A stretch of DNA of 64,000 nt from Flabesymbios commensalis (Eukaryota > Annelida > Polychaeta > Terebellida > Flabelligeridae), in the NCBI GenBank assembly GCA_964017125.1, contig OZ024911.1, positions 36,597,160-36,661,159 of the forward strand, written 5' to 3'. A program made the translations under genes and the position numbers. Shown here in pieces: positions 21,735 to 33,775 of the stretch. Under the pieces are notes generated by a model that was not told the DNA's origin, did no database searches, and saw only the letters and a list, made by a program, of their open reading frames with translations. How positions within the stretch are numbered: the first letter of the stretch is position 1; each line of letters begins with the position of its first letter.

Positions 21735-24700
21735 CCGGTGTCACGCCATATTAGGCATCCCCTCGATATTAGGCTTCCCTTCCGGTTCTGCGCAAGAAGG
21801 CACCTAATGTGGTCATAGTGAGACAGCTGTGTGTCTCATGGTAGATGATCAGCAGATGTATATATTGTATATTTAATTGCTAGTTGAAGAAAAAGCCTAC
21901 CTGACTTTCGCAATTGCAATATTGCAATCAATGATCAATTGGACACAAATCTATTATCAAATATGTGATACACACATTTATTGAAATTCAGCAGGCATAA
22001 TCATACTAATATCACAACAATCTTAAATTAAATTCTACACTAATTCATTTAAATTTCTAATACATACTATTTAATAAATTGGAATGGAAATGTTATTCAT
22101 CATTGTTTAATATATCTTCAATTGTGAATATTATCAATATTTATTAGAAAATTAATATTGATAGATAAGTCTTAAGTAAAAAATACCACATTATTACATT
22201 ACACTACTGTAATTCAAACTATATTATGTGTTATTTATATTATAAGGCCTTGGCAACAAAAAAATTAATAAAAGTACATAATTAAAATATACTATAATAC
22301 ATATAAGATATAGTTAGATTAGGCATCCCTTCGCCATATAGTGTAGCGTGGCGTGTTCAGTGAGAGTGCATAGAGAGGGGTGCCTAATTTTGCTGACAGG
22401 TACAAGCACGCCAACACCCTGGCAAGACCTTGGCAAGCCATTTTCAAATTAGACATCCCCTTAATCACAGTGTAGTGACAGTCCTGGTCGGGGGAGCTTA
22501 ATATCGCTGGCTTGGCAAGTCGTTTCTAAATTTAAAATCGCATAGAATAAGAAATTGTTACCGAAACTATTAGCAAATTTGAAAACACAAAATTATTAAA
22601 ATTCAGAGAGCGTAATTATACAAATATTTCAGCAATATATCATGTAGATTTTTATTTAATTTTAACTTCCCTTGATCAATAAATATCTATCCACCTATAT
22701 TTGACATTCCAAATAGAAATATCGCATTGTTACAGCAATATATTTCACTAATGTGATTCAAACATATGACATGTTAATAATGTTATGATGGCTTGACACT
22801 AAATAGATAAATAAAAGAAGATAATTACCGCGTGTTTGTGTGCTATTAAACATCATAATCAGCGTTGTTCGCATTGTTATACATGTATGTTAAGCCAGTT
22901 TTAATTCTGACTTTATTTGTTTGTTTTTTTAAATGAATATTAGTATTTAATGACATGTTTAGTCCCCGACATCACAAGGGTTTGCTATTGTTAGTCTCAC
23001 CCCCCCCTTCCCAGCTCAAAGGTGTTGTTTTTACTGTAACTTGTGATGACATTGCCAAAGAACAAAAAGGTGACAGCGAGCGGCGTATATGCAACAAGGC
23101 ATTATAATGTCCTTATCTAAACGATTAACCCTAGACGACCAAGCGGATAAAAATGTATGGCCACAAAATCAAGTGCTAATATAATGAATATATTACATCA
23201 CCGCATAAATGAATGATCGGAACCAATGATGACATGCAAATATTTATTTACAGCTGAATTTATAGGTATCATACAATTATTATTATATTGCAGTACATAT
23301 TAAAGAGTAAATTACATTTTAAATATGATTAAACAGCTAATATATTCACATTTATAGTAGCATTTTATACTGCCATCACAACAAGATTAAATATATTATA
23401 TACATTCACATATAAAATACAAATATCACAATATAAATGGTAATCTATTACAATATAATGTACATTCAATTCAGTTCAATATTGAACTCAAATTCATAAT
23501 AGCATATAAAACTGACCATCACAATATTAAAAGTGGTGTTAGGATTTTCAACACTGTCGGATTCAGTGGTTGTAGTGTTGATAGATACACTTTCTTCCAT
23601 AACTTCACGTAAATACTACTCGTATCAGTGACTTATACGGTATGGGTATCAACTAAGATATGAATCAGCTACCAGAACTATTCCAGTTATGTACTTTTTC
23701 AGTTGATAATAACACTTTGGGTGTGTTAATGGTGTGATGATACACTTAAACGCCAAACATGGTGGGAGTGTTGTATTTACGGTAAAGTAGGGAGTCATCA
23801 CCATAGACACTAAAACTGTTTATACAGTAAGGTGTTATGCAGTACTAATTATAACAATAAACGGTATGTGATCTTGCGGATAAAAAATATTGTATACAAA
23901 TATACAAAATAAACATATATATTTATATATATATATCTTGACAATATTTTCTATAGGTATCCAATGTCTATACAACATATATATTCTATATGATACAAAG
24001 ATATAAGTAAAGCTGTTTCCAGCAATGCAGAAATAACACTTAATAGCATGACATGGCTTCACTATGATATATATTTTTTAATTGTATATAATTATATACA
24101 TTCTAATTATTTATATTTAAATAATATATTTTAAATTATACTTCCAATCTATGCCAGCAGCCCTAATGACTATATTTTACTTTGAAATCTTTTTATATGG
24201 CTTCAATCTATGTATGTGATACATTTGTAAAGCTTTAAAGTTTAGTAAAAATAATAATAAAATAAAAATAACATCCACTCCGTAATAAATTTGGTGGTGA
24301 ACGCTTATAGTCTTCTGTCCAGCAATAAATTTACTGCAAACATAACACTCCTGAGACGCAATGTTCGCACTTTTGGCTTCCACAGCTACTGCACCCTCTC
24401 ATGTTGATCAAACAAAAAACGAGGTGTGATAACACCCCTTCTTGAAACTCCGCCGCAATTAACACTTGTGAGCCCATGACTGTATATTAACGCGTATTGT
24501 CAACAATGTATCCACGAGTACCATGGGTACAGCGGATAACAGTAATTAAATACGGGAATACATTTAATTATCTGAAAACTACAAATATTTTCCACATGAT
24601 GTTGACATAGAATTTTATAATTGCAACAATTTTTTTAATTGTCTTTGACAACCAAAGGGTGACTCAATGTGGTCATCGGCGGTATGATATGTATGATCAG

Positions 24701-25865
24701 TTAACGCTATATGTATCTTAAATAGGAACTTCATTATTAGGAGGATTATGCCTGGCTAATAAAACCCAACAAACAGGATACATAGACCCAATGCTGAACC
24801 AATGTCGTAGACGTTGGGCCAACAATAGGTCTATGGGTCGTGTTTGCTGTGAACCAATCCATGTGTGAACAAATTTGAAGAACTTTCATTAAGTTATGAC
24901 AAACCTATCTAAAAATGCACATTGAAACGTAGCTTAATTATGTTATGTTTTGATTACACTTCCTTCAGTTTGTTTTTGGATTTCTCTACAAAAGTTATAT
25001 ATATGCACAGACAGTCCCTGGAATAACATATCACTGTGTAATGATTACGGTGGAATATAATTTTCTAATCAGAAAAAGAAATGAAAAAAAAAAAAAAAAA
25101 TTAATTCATGTCTATCGCAACCTTTGTAGTAATTTTTATATAGACAATCGATAATGAAGTGTGGGCCCAAAAGTAAATATAAATTGTTTGCCATGTTCAT
25201 ACAAGCCAGCTTGCACGGGACGAGGGGGATGTCTAATTTGGCAAGGACTTGCCAAGCTCTTGCCAGAGTGTTTGCGTGCTTGTACTTGTCAGCAAAATTA
25301 AGCACCCCTCTGCATGTGTTCTTACTGAACAGCCCACGCTACACTGTGGCGAAGGGGATGCCTAATATAACTATGCCTTATACTTTTTAACCTTGTAAAG
25401 CATTCCCTGTATAAATATCGTTAACATATAATCTAATATATAAAAATCTGTCAATGTGAAAATTATCGTTTTTATTCTAATAGGCTAGAAAACATGGCGG
25501 GGGAATCTAATTTTCCACCATCTGTCTTGTTCTTCTTATTGCAATATTAAGCATCCCCTCATTTGTCTAGAATGGATAGTATTCTAGCGACTACCAGCTG
25601 GGATACGGATTATACTTTCTAACACATTGGTTGACGTAATTCACTTTAAGTGTGTGTAAAACTATGTTTGCTACTAATAAAACTAAGTATTAAAACTAAG
25701 TCATTTTAAAAGAGAATAATATGTAAGTGTGGTGGATTGCTCAAGACACCTTTGTGTGACTTCCGCTGCGCAGACACTCTTTGCGCATGCCCACACAGTC
25801 ACGTGACTTTTTGACTTGTCAGGGATGCCTAATATATGGGGATGCTTAATATTCGTTGACACCGG
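21735..25865. mobile_element. ~4.1-kb inverted-repeat element built on TTAGGCATCCCC
   Basis: The left end reads CCGGTGTCACGCCATATTAG, then GCATCCCCTCGATATTAGG, then CTTCCC. The reverse complement of the right end reads CCGGTGTCAACGAATATTAA, then GCATCCCCATATATTAGG, then CATCCC. This gives ~45-bp imperfect terminal inverted repeats. A second inverted pair of ~150 bp sits inside, at 22,317-22,462 and 25,215-25,378. Its collinear blocks include GTGTAGCGTGG, AGAGGGGTGC.TAATTTTGCT, TACAAGCACGC and CTTGGCAAG...AAATTAGACATCCCC. Further lone motifs lie near 21,763, 25,546 and 25,838. The 2.7-kb core is very AT-rich with no recognisable transposase, so the copy seems non-autonomous. A CCCAACAAACAGG MITE lies inside at 24,765-24,850. 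Flanks show no convincing target duplication. Confidence 0.7.
24765..24850. mobile_element. Short CCCAACAAACA-family MITE
   Basis: CCCAACAAACAGGATACATA followed by GACCCAATG is mirrored by GGTCTATGGGTCGTGTTTGC then TGTG. The centre is CAATGTCGTAGACGTTGGGC. It is nested in the 4.1-kb element. Confidence 0.7.
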
Positions 25866-27545
25866 CAGCAGGTGTAATAAACAGTCCCGCCAAATCATAA
25901 TGTACACTGCCCTACAAAGTCAGAGGGCAGTATCTGCTCACTTGTAACGTAAGTAGATAATGTTTTTTGGCTTTCCACGGCAATTTCGGCCTACATGTTG
26001 TCATTGGGCACCGACTATTGCATAACATTCACGCCACCCTTTGTTTCCAAAGACTTCAATAAATTAAATACATGCACCTAGCTTTAGCCTCAATTTAAGG
26101 CGCTCTACACATTGAAATTTCAGTAAGTTTGTTCTGTTTAACTTCAAGTCACTTATTTTTTACCTTTTTATATGTTTTCTACTGATATAGATCTGGTAAT
26201 ATTCGCGAAATTTTAATTTTCGTAAATTCCGCATGGAAAAAAAATTAGTTAAGAATCTCTAAGAAAATTATTATTATAATAGCGCTATGCCTATTATCGA
26301 AAATGTCTACAGTGACGTCTACAGTAAATTTTGACTACAGTCTCTATGAAGATTCAACAACAATGTATATAAAAGATCTTATATTAGCCAATAGTGCGTG
26401 AATAAAAATAACTCGAGAATAAAGTACATGTCATCAATTTGTATATTATTGATTATATCAGTCAGTGGTTGGAACGGTTTTGCTAGTTAGTCTAAAACAG
26501 TAGCGTTGGCCTGGTATCTCCGGCGCTGACCAACTTTATTTAAACCAACGTTTGGGCAAAGGATCGTTGCGAAAGTCGGCAGGTGTCGTGTATAGTTATT
26601 TCCGTAATTGGTATTACGTAAGTGAAGTGGGCTACGCCTATACTTGTGATAACTAAACAATGTATGAGGGGAGTTTCCCGGCAATGTAGGCCTAAGTTAC
26701 TCAGTGTTACTTAATACGGCAGAAAAAATAATTTAATGTGTAAAAAAAAATCCCCAAATCAAACCATTTATATATTATAATGGTTAATAGTTGGAACCCT
26801 GTCGGATTTTTTTCTGGATCCGCCCCTGGAATGATGACATGTCTTGCAGGTTGGTGTCGAGGTGCGAAATACTTCAACAGTGGATATAACATCCAACCTA
26901 GGATGTAGGGTATTAACAACTCAGCTGAGTGATGACATGTCTTGAGGTGCGATACTGGATGTAAAAATGGCCATAGACTAGAATTGCAAAGTTTTTTTTA
27001 ATTTTTGTGCTGCGCATTTACCAGGTAAACGAGATATATGGACGAAATCCCCGTATTTCCTTTTTTTCTACATTATATCAGTGGTTGTAAATCATCAGCA
27101 ATAAAATTATTAGGGGCTTATCTCCTGAATTCTGCTATAGCTAGGCTTGCTTTCGGTGCGATGATATTGCTTTCGTCGCCGGTAATAGTTATTACACTTC
27201 TTTTCACCAAATACCTATCTAAATATATATATATTTTTAATATACAGTATTTATTAACAAAATGTACAATATTTATAAAAGAATACAAATCGATATAAAG
27301 ACATTTTTAGGTTTTGAACTCAATTGGCTTGCTTTTGGGTTTCATCATCACCAGTTTATAATATTGTGTAGGCCTACAACGAGGCTACTACACTGATCAT
27401 TTTGGGCGACTCCCTGTAACGACAGCACAAAAGCATTGTAATATTGCAGTAATTAAAATAAATAGGCCTGTTGAGCAAAATTATAACACATCATATCTTA
27501 TATGCCAAATATTGGAATATCAATGATCGGGGAGGGTCATATATA
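25866..27545. other. No gene recognised; one hAT-like end
   Basis: The only structures seen are a TCTGGATCCGCCCCTGG end at 26,814-26,830 and a nearby direct repeat GATGACATGTCTTG (26,831 and 26,931). The rest is unassigned AT-rich sequence. Reading frames of 60-90 codons have no family resemblance. Confidence 0.35.
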
Positions 27546-27549
27546 TGCT

Positions 27550-27678
27550 GCAGCGGCTGAACGTGTAGGGGGAGAACGTGTATACAGGGAGCCGAACGTA
27601 TAGGGGACCGAACGTGTTTAGGGGCGGAACGTGCAGGGGGCCGAACCGGCAGGGGGGCGAACCGGCAGGGGGCCAAAA
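27550..27678. repeat. 16-18 bp G-rich tandem repeat (CCGAACGTGTAGGGGG)
   Basis: About eight head-to-tail units vary around GCCGAACGTGTAGGGGG. The last ones drift to GCGAACCGGCAGGGGG. The array is abrupt at both ends and non-coding. Confidence 0.8.
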
Positions 27679-27723
27679 TGACCGTTTTTTAGACTGCAAT
27701 CAAAACGTTAGTTGATGGCTAGA

Positions 27724-27967
27724 CCCTGCAAACAATATTACGTTGTATTAACGTCCCATAAACGTACAGCATTCGTACTTAGGACGTAACTCTGTGAGCT
27801 CCCATTTACGTCCTTAGAACGTAAAACATAAATGTAACGTTATTGGGACGTTCTGGGGACGTTAGGGTTATTATGACTTTGTCCTTAGCACGTCCTCGTT
27901 ACGTTCATCCACGAATGACGAAAATGGGACCTTAACGAACGTTATATTACGTACAGTGTTTGCAGGG
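27724..27967. mobile_element. CCCTGCAAACA palindromic MITE, shorter copy
   Basis: It begins CCCTGCAAACAATATTACGT and ends TACGTACAGTGTTTGCAGGG. It consists mainly of the right half of the 28,326-28,756 copy: GTACTTAGGACGTAACTCTG, CCCATTTACGTCCTTAGAAC and TTGGGACGTTCTGG..ACGTT. The left arm is reduced, so the palindrome is lopsided. Confidence 0.8.
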
Positions 27968-28323
27968 GAATCACTGCTCGACATAGACTAGTGGATTTTC
28001 TGAGTTCTCGCTGGATGGAAACTGCCGACACCGATGAGACAATGCCGTATTCCGTAAATGAGAAGTCTTGAACACTTGAGGCTTGATGGGCCTACACATT
28101 TTTATTTACAAGAGGGATATAACGTTATAGTGTTGACAATATATACGAATGAAAAACAACCCTCTATGCTAGGGCTTGACTTGTACAGTAAAAAACCACA
28201 CCTCCTGTCTCCACAATATATAGGCCTAGTCAATTCAATGATTCGCGCACCGATCACATGGTATAGAGCGCAGGACACGGCCTCGCTCAGTCTCAAATCC
28301 CATCTCTGACCAGGCACAGTAAC

Positions 28324-28758
28324 TACCCTGCAAACACTGTACGTAATATAACGTTTGTTAAGGTCCCATTTTCGTCATTCATGGATGAACGTAACAAGGA
28401 TGTGCTAAGGACGTAGTCATAATAACCCTAACGTCGCCAGAACGTCCCAATAACGTTACATTTATGATTTACGTTCTAAGGACGTTAATGGGAGTTCACA
28501 GAGTTACGTCCTAAGTACGAATACTGTTTTACGTCATAACGTCCCCACAACGTACAGCATTTCGTACTTAGGACGTAACTCTTTGAACTCCCATTTACGT
28601 CCTTAGAACGTGAATCATAAATGTAACGCTATTGGGACGTTCTGGCGACGTTAGGGTTATTATGACTACGTCCTTAGCACATCCTTGTTACGTTCATCCA
28701 TGAATGACGAAAATGGGACCTTAACGAATGTTATATTACGTACAGTGTTTGCAGGGTA
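28324..28758. mobile_element. CCCTGCAAACA long-palindrome MITE with TA target duplication
   Basis: TA flanks both ends (28,324-28,325; 28,757-28,758). Between them is a nearly perfect fold-back with arms of about 200 bp, from CCCTGCAAACACTGTACGTA to TACGTACAGTGTTTGCAGGG. The arms are rich in ACGT-containing blocks such as AACGTCCCAATAACGTTACA and GTTCTAAGGACGT. A TA duplication fits Tc1/mariner-type and some other cut-and-paste elements; the superfamily is not determined. The tip resembles CCCAGCAAACA (12,753) and CCCAGCTAACACAA (50,840), although the interiors are unrelated. Confidence 0.85.
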
Positions 28759-28915
28759 GTCACAACCGAGTAACCATGCAGTGCCCTGAGCAAGTCAAAG
28801 GCACTATATAGGCCCTATACTAGATTTAGAGAGGTCAAAGGAAGGTATCTCGCCTAAATTCAATGGCTACATACTGTCCTTCTTCTGTCAATAATAGGCA
28901 TAGCATTATTACTTA

Positions 28916-29250
28916 AAACAGACGTTGGCACGATGCTGGTCCATTATCTATAGATGCCGGGCCGCCATCAAGCCAACTATAAACATACAAAACGTCACAG
29001 TGTTGGCCCAACTGTTATAGTATCTGATAGCACACAACCCACGTTGCTTACATACTACGTCGCTGGTACAATGGCAGTCCACCGATGCTGGGCTGGCGTT
29101 GAACCAACTATAGGCCTACTCGCACATGAGACAGCATTGGCTCAATCATTATGATATCTGCATTTGACCCACTTCAGCCAGTCGCTTGACCTCTTAGAAG
29201 AACTATTTTGCAATAGGCGTGATCCAACACTGGGTCAACATTTTCGTATT
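28916..29250. repeat. Decayed TTGGCCCAAC / GTTGGACCAAC MITE modules
   Basis: Fragments such as GACGTTGGCACGATGCTGG, CAGTGTTGGCCCAACTGTTA, GATGCTGGGCTGGCGTTGAA and AACACTGGGTCAACATTTTC follow one another without intact ends. These are probably two or three degraded CCCAGCAAACA-family copies. Confidence 0.5.
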
Positions 29251-29312
29251 TGTCTTTCGATTGTTTATATATTATATATAGGTTTAACCCGACTGAGCTC
29301 AGAACGGACACT

Positions 29313-30464
29313 TTAACCCTTTTAACGCTGAACTCCTGGGCACACTTGCATCCCCACCGCTAAATTCCTGGGGGGGGGGGGTGAAAAAAATAAGAATATT
29401 TTGTAATCAGGTAATGTCAGATTTGTGTGAAGACACCAGCAGGATCTTAGCTTATGAGCAAATAATAACATGAGAACGAGTTGTGCTTTATTGGTAGTTA
29501 ACACCAAGGTCATGTCAAGGGCACATCAAGGTCATTTCAAGGTTAAACTCGCAAAAAATATTGAAAATACGCACTTTTTAGCAATTTCAAGCTGTTCAGT
29601 GGTGCAGTCATCCATTAGAAAGGACTGATGGTGACACATACTAGGTATCATTTCAGCACACATTTTTAAGAAATCTAGGGCAGTGCTGATATTGGGAGGG
29701 GTAATGCCCCCATGTTTGCCCTCATTACACCCCCATTCTTCAAGGCTCAATTGAACAAGCAAAATTATAATTATGCAGCAGCATGTAGCATCAGCTTGGG
29801 CTTCCATCGCAAAAGATTGATATATAATTGGGTATGGAGGTTGACATGGGTTGAGGGTGTGCTTTTTTGCATGGATGCCACCCAAAATAAACGTGAAGGT
29901 TATGTCAAAGTCATGTAAAATGTCACGTTTATCAGTTCATGGGTGATGTGTACTAAATGCGTAATGATTATATAGGTAATGCGTAATGATTAGGTGTACA
30001 ACCATGCAATCCGCACTGCTGCGATATCTGTCATATAAGTATTATTATTGCATTTTAAGCATGATGATGATGCCAAAGGAAGGTATGGTTATTGTATTCT
30101 TTGATAACAGAAATATAGGTTTGGTGGAAAAATCAAGTCTCTATCTCAGTTATCGAGAAAGTTATGATAATTTTATTGATTTCACGGCGGCCATTTTGAA
30201 TTTTTCGTTCCAAAAGAAGCCTTTAAAAGAATGACAGTTCTACATCGGCCCAGATATTCTTATGGGATGCTATCCATGCACAATCAAAAGAGAAACAAAC
30301 TTTTATCAGCGAAAACAAGGCTACCCTCATGATTGTCGGACCACATTGATTTTACAGACAAAAATACGAAAAAACACACTCTGCACCCGAGTATACTCGG
30401 GGTCCGCGACAGGGAGACATCTTTTGCCCCCGAGTATACTCGGGGTCCGCGTTCAAAGGGTTAA
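29313..30464. mobile_element. piggyBac-like TTAA element (~1.15 kb)
   Basis: TTAACCCTTTTAACGC at 29,313 is matched by the inverse of the right end, TTAACCCTTTGAACGC, finishing at 30,464. TTAA targets and TTAACCCTTT ends are characteristic of piggyBac-type transposons. Near the right end the palindrome CCCGAGTATACTCGGGGTCC occurs twice (about 30,387 and 30,430). A 117-codon minus-strand frame at 29,532-29,885 lies inside, but I recognise no transposase domain in it. A poly-G run is at 29,371. The element is probably non-autonomous. Confidence 0.65.
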
Positions 30465-30718
30465 CTGTCCGTCCGATCTCAGCAGATATACAGATAGGCC
30501 TATATGTCGAACGGACGCCGTCTTTATAATCGTGTGAACGTGATGATAATCATGATAAATTTTTTTTTGGTGGGTGACAGCAACTTTGGCAGTGTATGTT
30601 GACTCATTAAAATTGCATAGGAAAGTTTTGTTGTTGAACGTGTTGGGCGTAGCTATACACAGTCAATAAACAGTAATTTAGGCCTAACTTGTTTTGTAAT
30701 GCATTCTAACATTGATTT

Positions 30719-30797
30719 GTGGCGAACCTTCCCATGACGTACAGTTGAGGCGAACCTCACAAAGCTGTGGCGAACCTTCCAATTATGTGGCGAACAC
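30719..30797 (-). repeat. GGTTCGCCACA short repeats
   Basis: Four copies of TGTGGCGAACCTTCC-type sequence lie in 80 bp. On the minus strand they read GGAAGGTTCGCCACAGCTTT then GTGAGGTTCGCC. This is similar in phrase and spacing to the CTCGCCACAGCTTTGGTAAC repeats at 37,765 and 50,235. A single related TGTGGCGAACGTTTCCAAT occurs at 46,429. Confidence 0.65.
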
Positions 30798-30989
30798 ACA
30801 TAGGTCCACACTGAAGTCTGATATAGATGAGCATATAGCAGTGTATAGCTCTAGATAATGAAGAGCTAACAGTCTAACAGACGATAACAGTCGACAGGTC
30901 TCTGACCTACAAATTAGGCTGTATAAATTATGTACCGTTACCTTACATTGATTCGACGTATTTAACTGCCCTAGGCTTCCGTCAGCTAT

Positions 30990-31270
30990 CATCTGACGTC
31001 ACTCACGTCACGGGATTTGCCAGTTTTCCTGCCATTTTGGGGAGGTAATTCCGCACTTCACCAGTCTACATTTTGATTTCAATTGTTCCAACTGGGTCTA
31101 GGCTAGATTTTATACTATCATAATAGTCGATTTTTATTTGTTCACCTTCACGGAACAGATTCTCCACAAAACAAGGGCGAAACACGTCGAAAGCCGGAAA
31201 GAAAGTTCATGTTGTACGCCTCAGTCTCAGATACACACTCACTCACTGAATCAGTTATTCAGTGACACTC
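30990..31270. other. Repeat-free stretch with a TGACGTCA site; possible upstream exon or promoter
   Basis: TCATCTGACGTCACTCACGT (a CRE-type site) at 30,989 is followed by GCCATTTTGGGGAGGTAATT, which contains a possible splice donor. A moderately GC-rich segment follows. Rab7 must have an upstream 5' non-coding exon, because its first coding exon is preceded by a splice acceptor. This is one candidate about 8 kb upstream, without direct support. Confidence 0.15.
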
Positions 31271-32136
31271 ACTCATTGACAGTCAGTCACTGACTCACAC
31301 AGTGTAAGTTCTGTAACTGTCAGTGACACTGACAGTCTCAGACATCTAGATGTTAATGTTATACATAGGCAATATGGCCTAACGTTACATGTATGATGTA
31401 GTCTGTAGACTATGTAGGCTAGTTATGATGTAATCTACTAACACTGTAACAGCACTGTAACTGTAAGTGTAACACTGTAAGCAGGTGGAGGCTGACCGCA
31501 GATTAACGTACGTACTTTGAATGACGTACGTACTTCGATCTAGCTAGATCGTACGTCCATTGACGTACACCCACATTTATAACAGGGCTCCCCTTCAGCG
31601 TGAGATTGCATCGTTCCCATTTATAAATAGAAATAGCTTGACATGGGAAATCTTTCATAGAGACCTCACGCGTCGATTGATACCAAAACGAGGCTAGGCG
31701 CATGTTTATACTTCTGGCAAATTTACAAAGAAAGAGAGCCTGTGATTTTTGGCAACATTCTTCATTGTTTTTCGGTGAGTATTGTCATGAGCCAACGTTG
31801 GGGATTACTTTTTTATACAGAAAAATATGTATGCTATCGTAAGAGCCCAAATTTGTGTAGTTCCTATGTTTGAGTTTTCAACATTTTAAGATTATTTCAG
31901 GGTGGTGTACATCCATACGTCGATTGAAGTACGGACACCACCATACTTTGATCGACGTACGACAGTGATAGAAGCCAAACGACGTACGTACTTCAATCGA
32001 AGTATACTTTGAATGAAGTACGTACTTCAATCGAAGTACGGTATAGGCCTCTAAGCTAAGGCTAAGCCTTAAGCACAGCCAGGCCTGGTCTGCCCTACTT
32101 AGCTACTAGACTAGTAGGCCTAGCCTAGTAGGGCTA

Positions 32137-32400
32137 ACCCAACAAACACAAAATATTTGTAGAACATGTATACAACGTCGGCTCAACGTTGGTCCAACAT
32201 TGTACAAAAGTAGGTTGACCGGTCCTTCCGATAATTATTGATCGCTCACACCCTAACACTGTATTTTAAATATGCCCAGCACTGGCACAGTGGCAGCACA
32301 ACGCAGAACCAATACTGGTATAATGTTGGATCGCCATCTGCGACGTTGACCCAACATTACCAGCATTGTTTTAAGGTATAGTGTTTGCTTAGGCCTAGTG
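32137..32400. repeat. CCCAACAAACA-family MITE remnants
   Basis: CCCAACAAACACAAAATATT at 32,139 is followed by CGTCGGCTCAACGTTGGTCC at 32,176, then TGCGACGTTGACCCAACATT near 32,338. It is degraded and nested in the 3.8-kb element. Confidence 0.5.
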
Positions 32401-32452
32401 AGGAAGGTCTTTAAAATATATTCTAGTGATATCTTACTAACGTTCAGGGCCG

Positions 32453-32687
32453 TCATTTGGGGGGGGGGGGGGTTCGAGAGGGTCCCCCCCCCCCCCTTGA
32501 CCACAGAATCCACCATATTCCACCAATTTGCACCTAACAATAGAATAAAATTCTAGGGGACATGCCCACAGACCCCCTAACCTGCGTTTCCCATTCGCTC
32601 AATGCCAAATATCAATTCAAGCAGTAAATACCCCAGCAATCCAAAATTGGACCCCCCCCCCAAAAAAAAAATCCTGGGCACGAACCT
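32453..32687. mobile_element. Possible hAT-like MITE with G/C-run ends
   Basis: CAGGGCCGTCATTTGGGGGG on the left and CAGGTTCGTGCCCAGGATTT (reverse complement of the right end, followed by T and G runs) look like degenerate hAT-type terminal repeats. The putative 8-bp flanks CTAACGTT and CTAGCTAA agree only partly. Confidence 0.35.
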
Positions 32688-33240
32688 GCTAGCTAACTAT
32701 TATGTGTTATTATTTGTCAGACCCCATTCATATAGTATAGGACTATAGGCCTACTGCTGTCTCGTAGCATTATTAAAAGACTAATTTCAATAATGAGACT
32801 ATGAATGTCGCTAGCCGTTATAAAAATGGGGATGTTGTTGTTAGTAGTGTCCCAAAATATTTAATCAATTTCATTTAGTTTGAAAAGTTCTCAGATGTGG
32901 CCCTGGCAGTGCAAGGGTTTATAGTTAGTAGACTAAGTAGGCCTAGATAGGGTTATAATTGAATTATCAATAAATAAATAAATATGTCAGCCTAAATTAA
33001 CTTATACGTCACTGAAGTACCAGTAGACTATTAACATTTACAAATACATAATTTGACAAATTTTGTTTATATTTCAGGTAACCGCTTACCAAATCATTTG
33101 ACAACATACCTTCAGACTGGAGATGAAACTCAATCCCAAGATATAAGCACTAGTGTAGCCCAGAAAGCAAACCGCTTCCTGTAGCATGTTTGGACACATT
33201 ATAAAAGGGATTGTAGTATTACCCCCACATGCATCCATAG

Positions 33241-33775
33241 AGAGAGAGCGAGAAAGAAGACAAAAAAATATGTTAGACTCTCTCCTCTTTCTTTTTAGAA
33301 CTCTCTTTCTCACTTTCTCAGTCCTCTCTTTCTCTTCTCTCTATCTCTCTCCCTACTATCTCTTCTCTTTTTCTATCTCTCCTTACTCTCTCTCTCCTAT
33401 ACTCTCTCCTACTCTCGTCTCTCATACTCCCTCTCTCTTACTCTCACTCCTACTATCTTTCCTACTCTCTTTCCACTCTCTCTCCACTCTCTTCATCGCA
33501 TTCTCTCCTCTCTTGCTCTCTCTCCTATCTTCCTCTCTTTTTCCTACGCTCACTCCTATTCTGTCTATCTCCTATTCTGTCTCTCCTACTCTCTCTCGCT
33601 ATCTATCCTACTTTTCTCCTACTCTCTCTCTCTCCCTCCTACTCTCTCTCTCCCCCTCCTGATCTCTCTCTCTCCTACTCTGTCTCTCATACTCTCTCTC
33701 CTCCTCTCCACACTCTCCTCTATTTCTCTCTCCCCCTTCTCTTACTCTCTGCCCTCTCTCTCCCTCTGTGTGTCT
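33241..33775 (+). repeat. ~530-bp CT-rich polypyrimidine tract
   Basis: After a short purine stretch (AGAGAGAGAGCGAGAAAG) comes about half a kilobase of (CTCTCT)/(CTCCTACT) polypyrimidine with frequent interruptions. The 158-codon frame across it is a low-complexity artefact (Ser/Leu/Pro runs). Such tracts can form triplex (H-)DNA. Confidence 0.85.

Noticed and set aside
21389-26830. CAGGGCCGGATCC and GGATCCGCCCCTG as the two ends of one 5.4-kb hAT element
   Set aside because: Flanking 8-mers do not match, and the interval is occupied by the independent 4.1-kb element; more likely two separate fragments.
29532-29885. 117-codon minus-strand frame
   Set aside because: It lies inside the TTAA element, but I recognise no piggyBac or other domain; left unannotated as a gene.
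33186-33662. 158-codon open frame
   Set aside because: It is a translation of the CT polypyrimidine tract (Ser/Leu/Pro/Tyr low complexity); not a gene.
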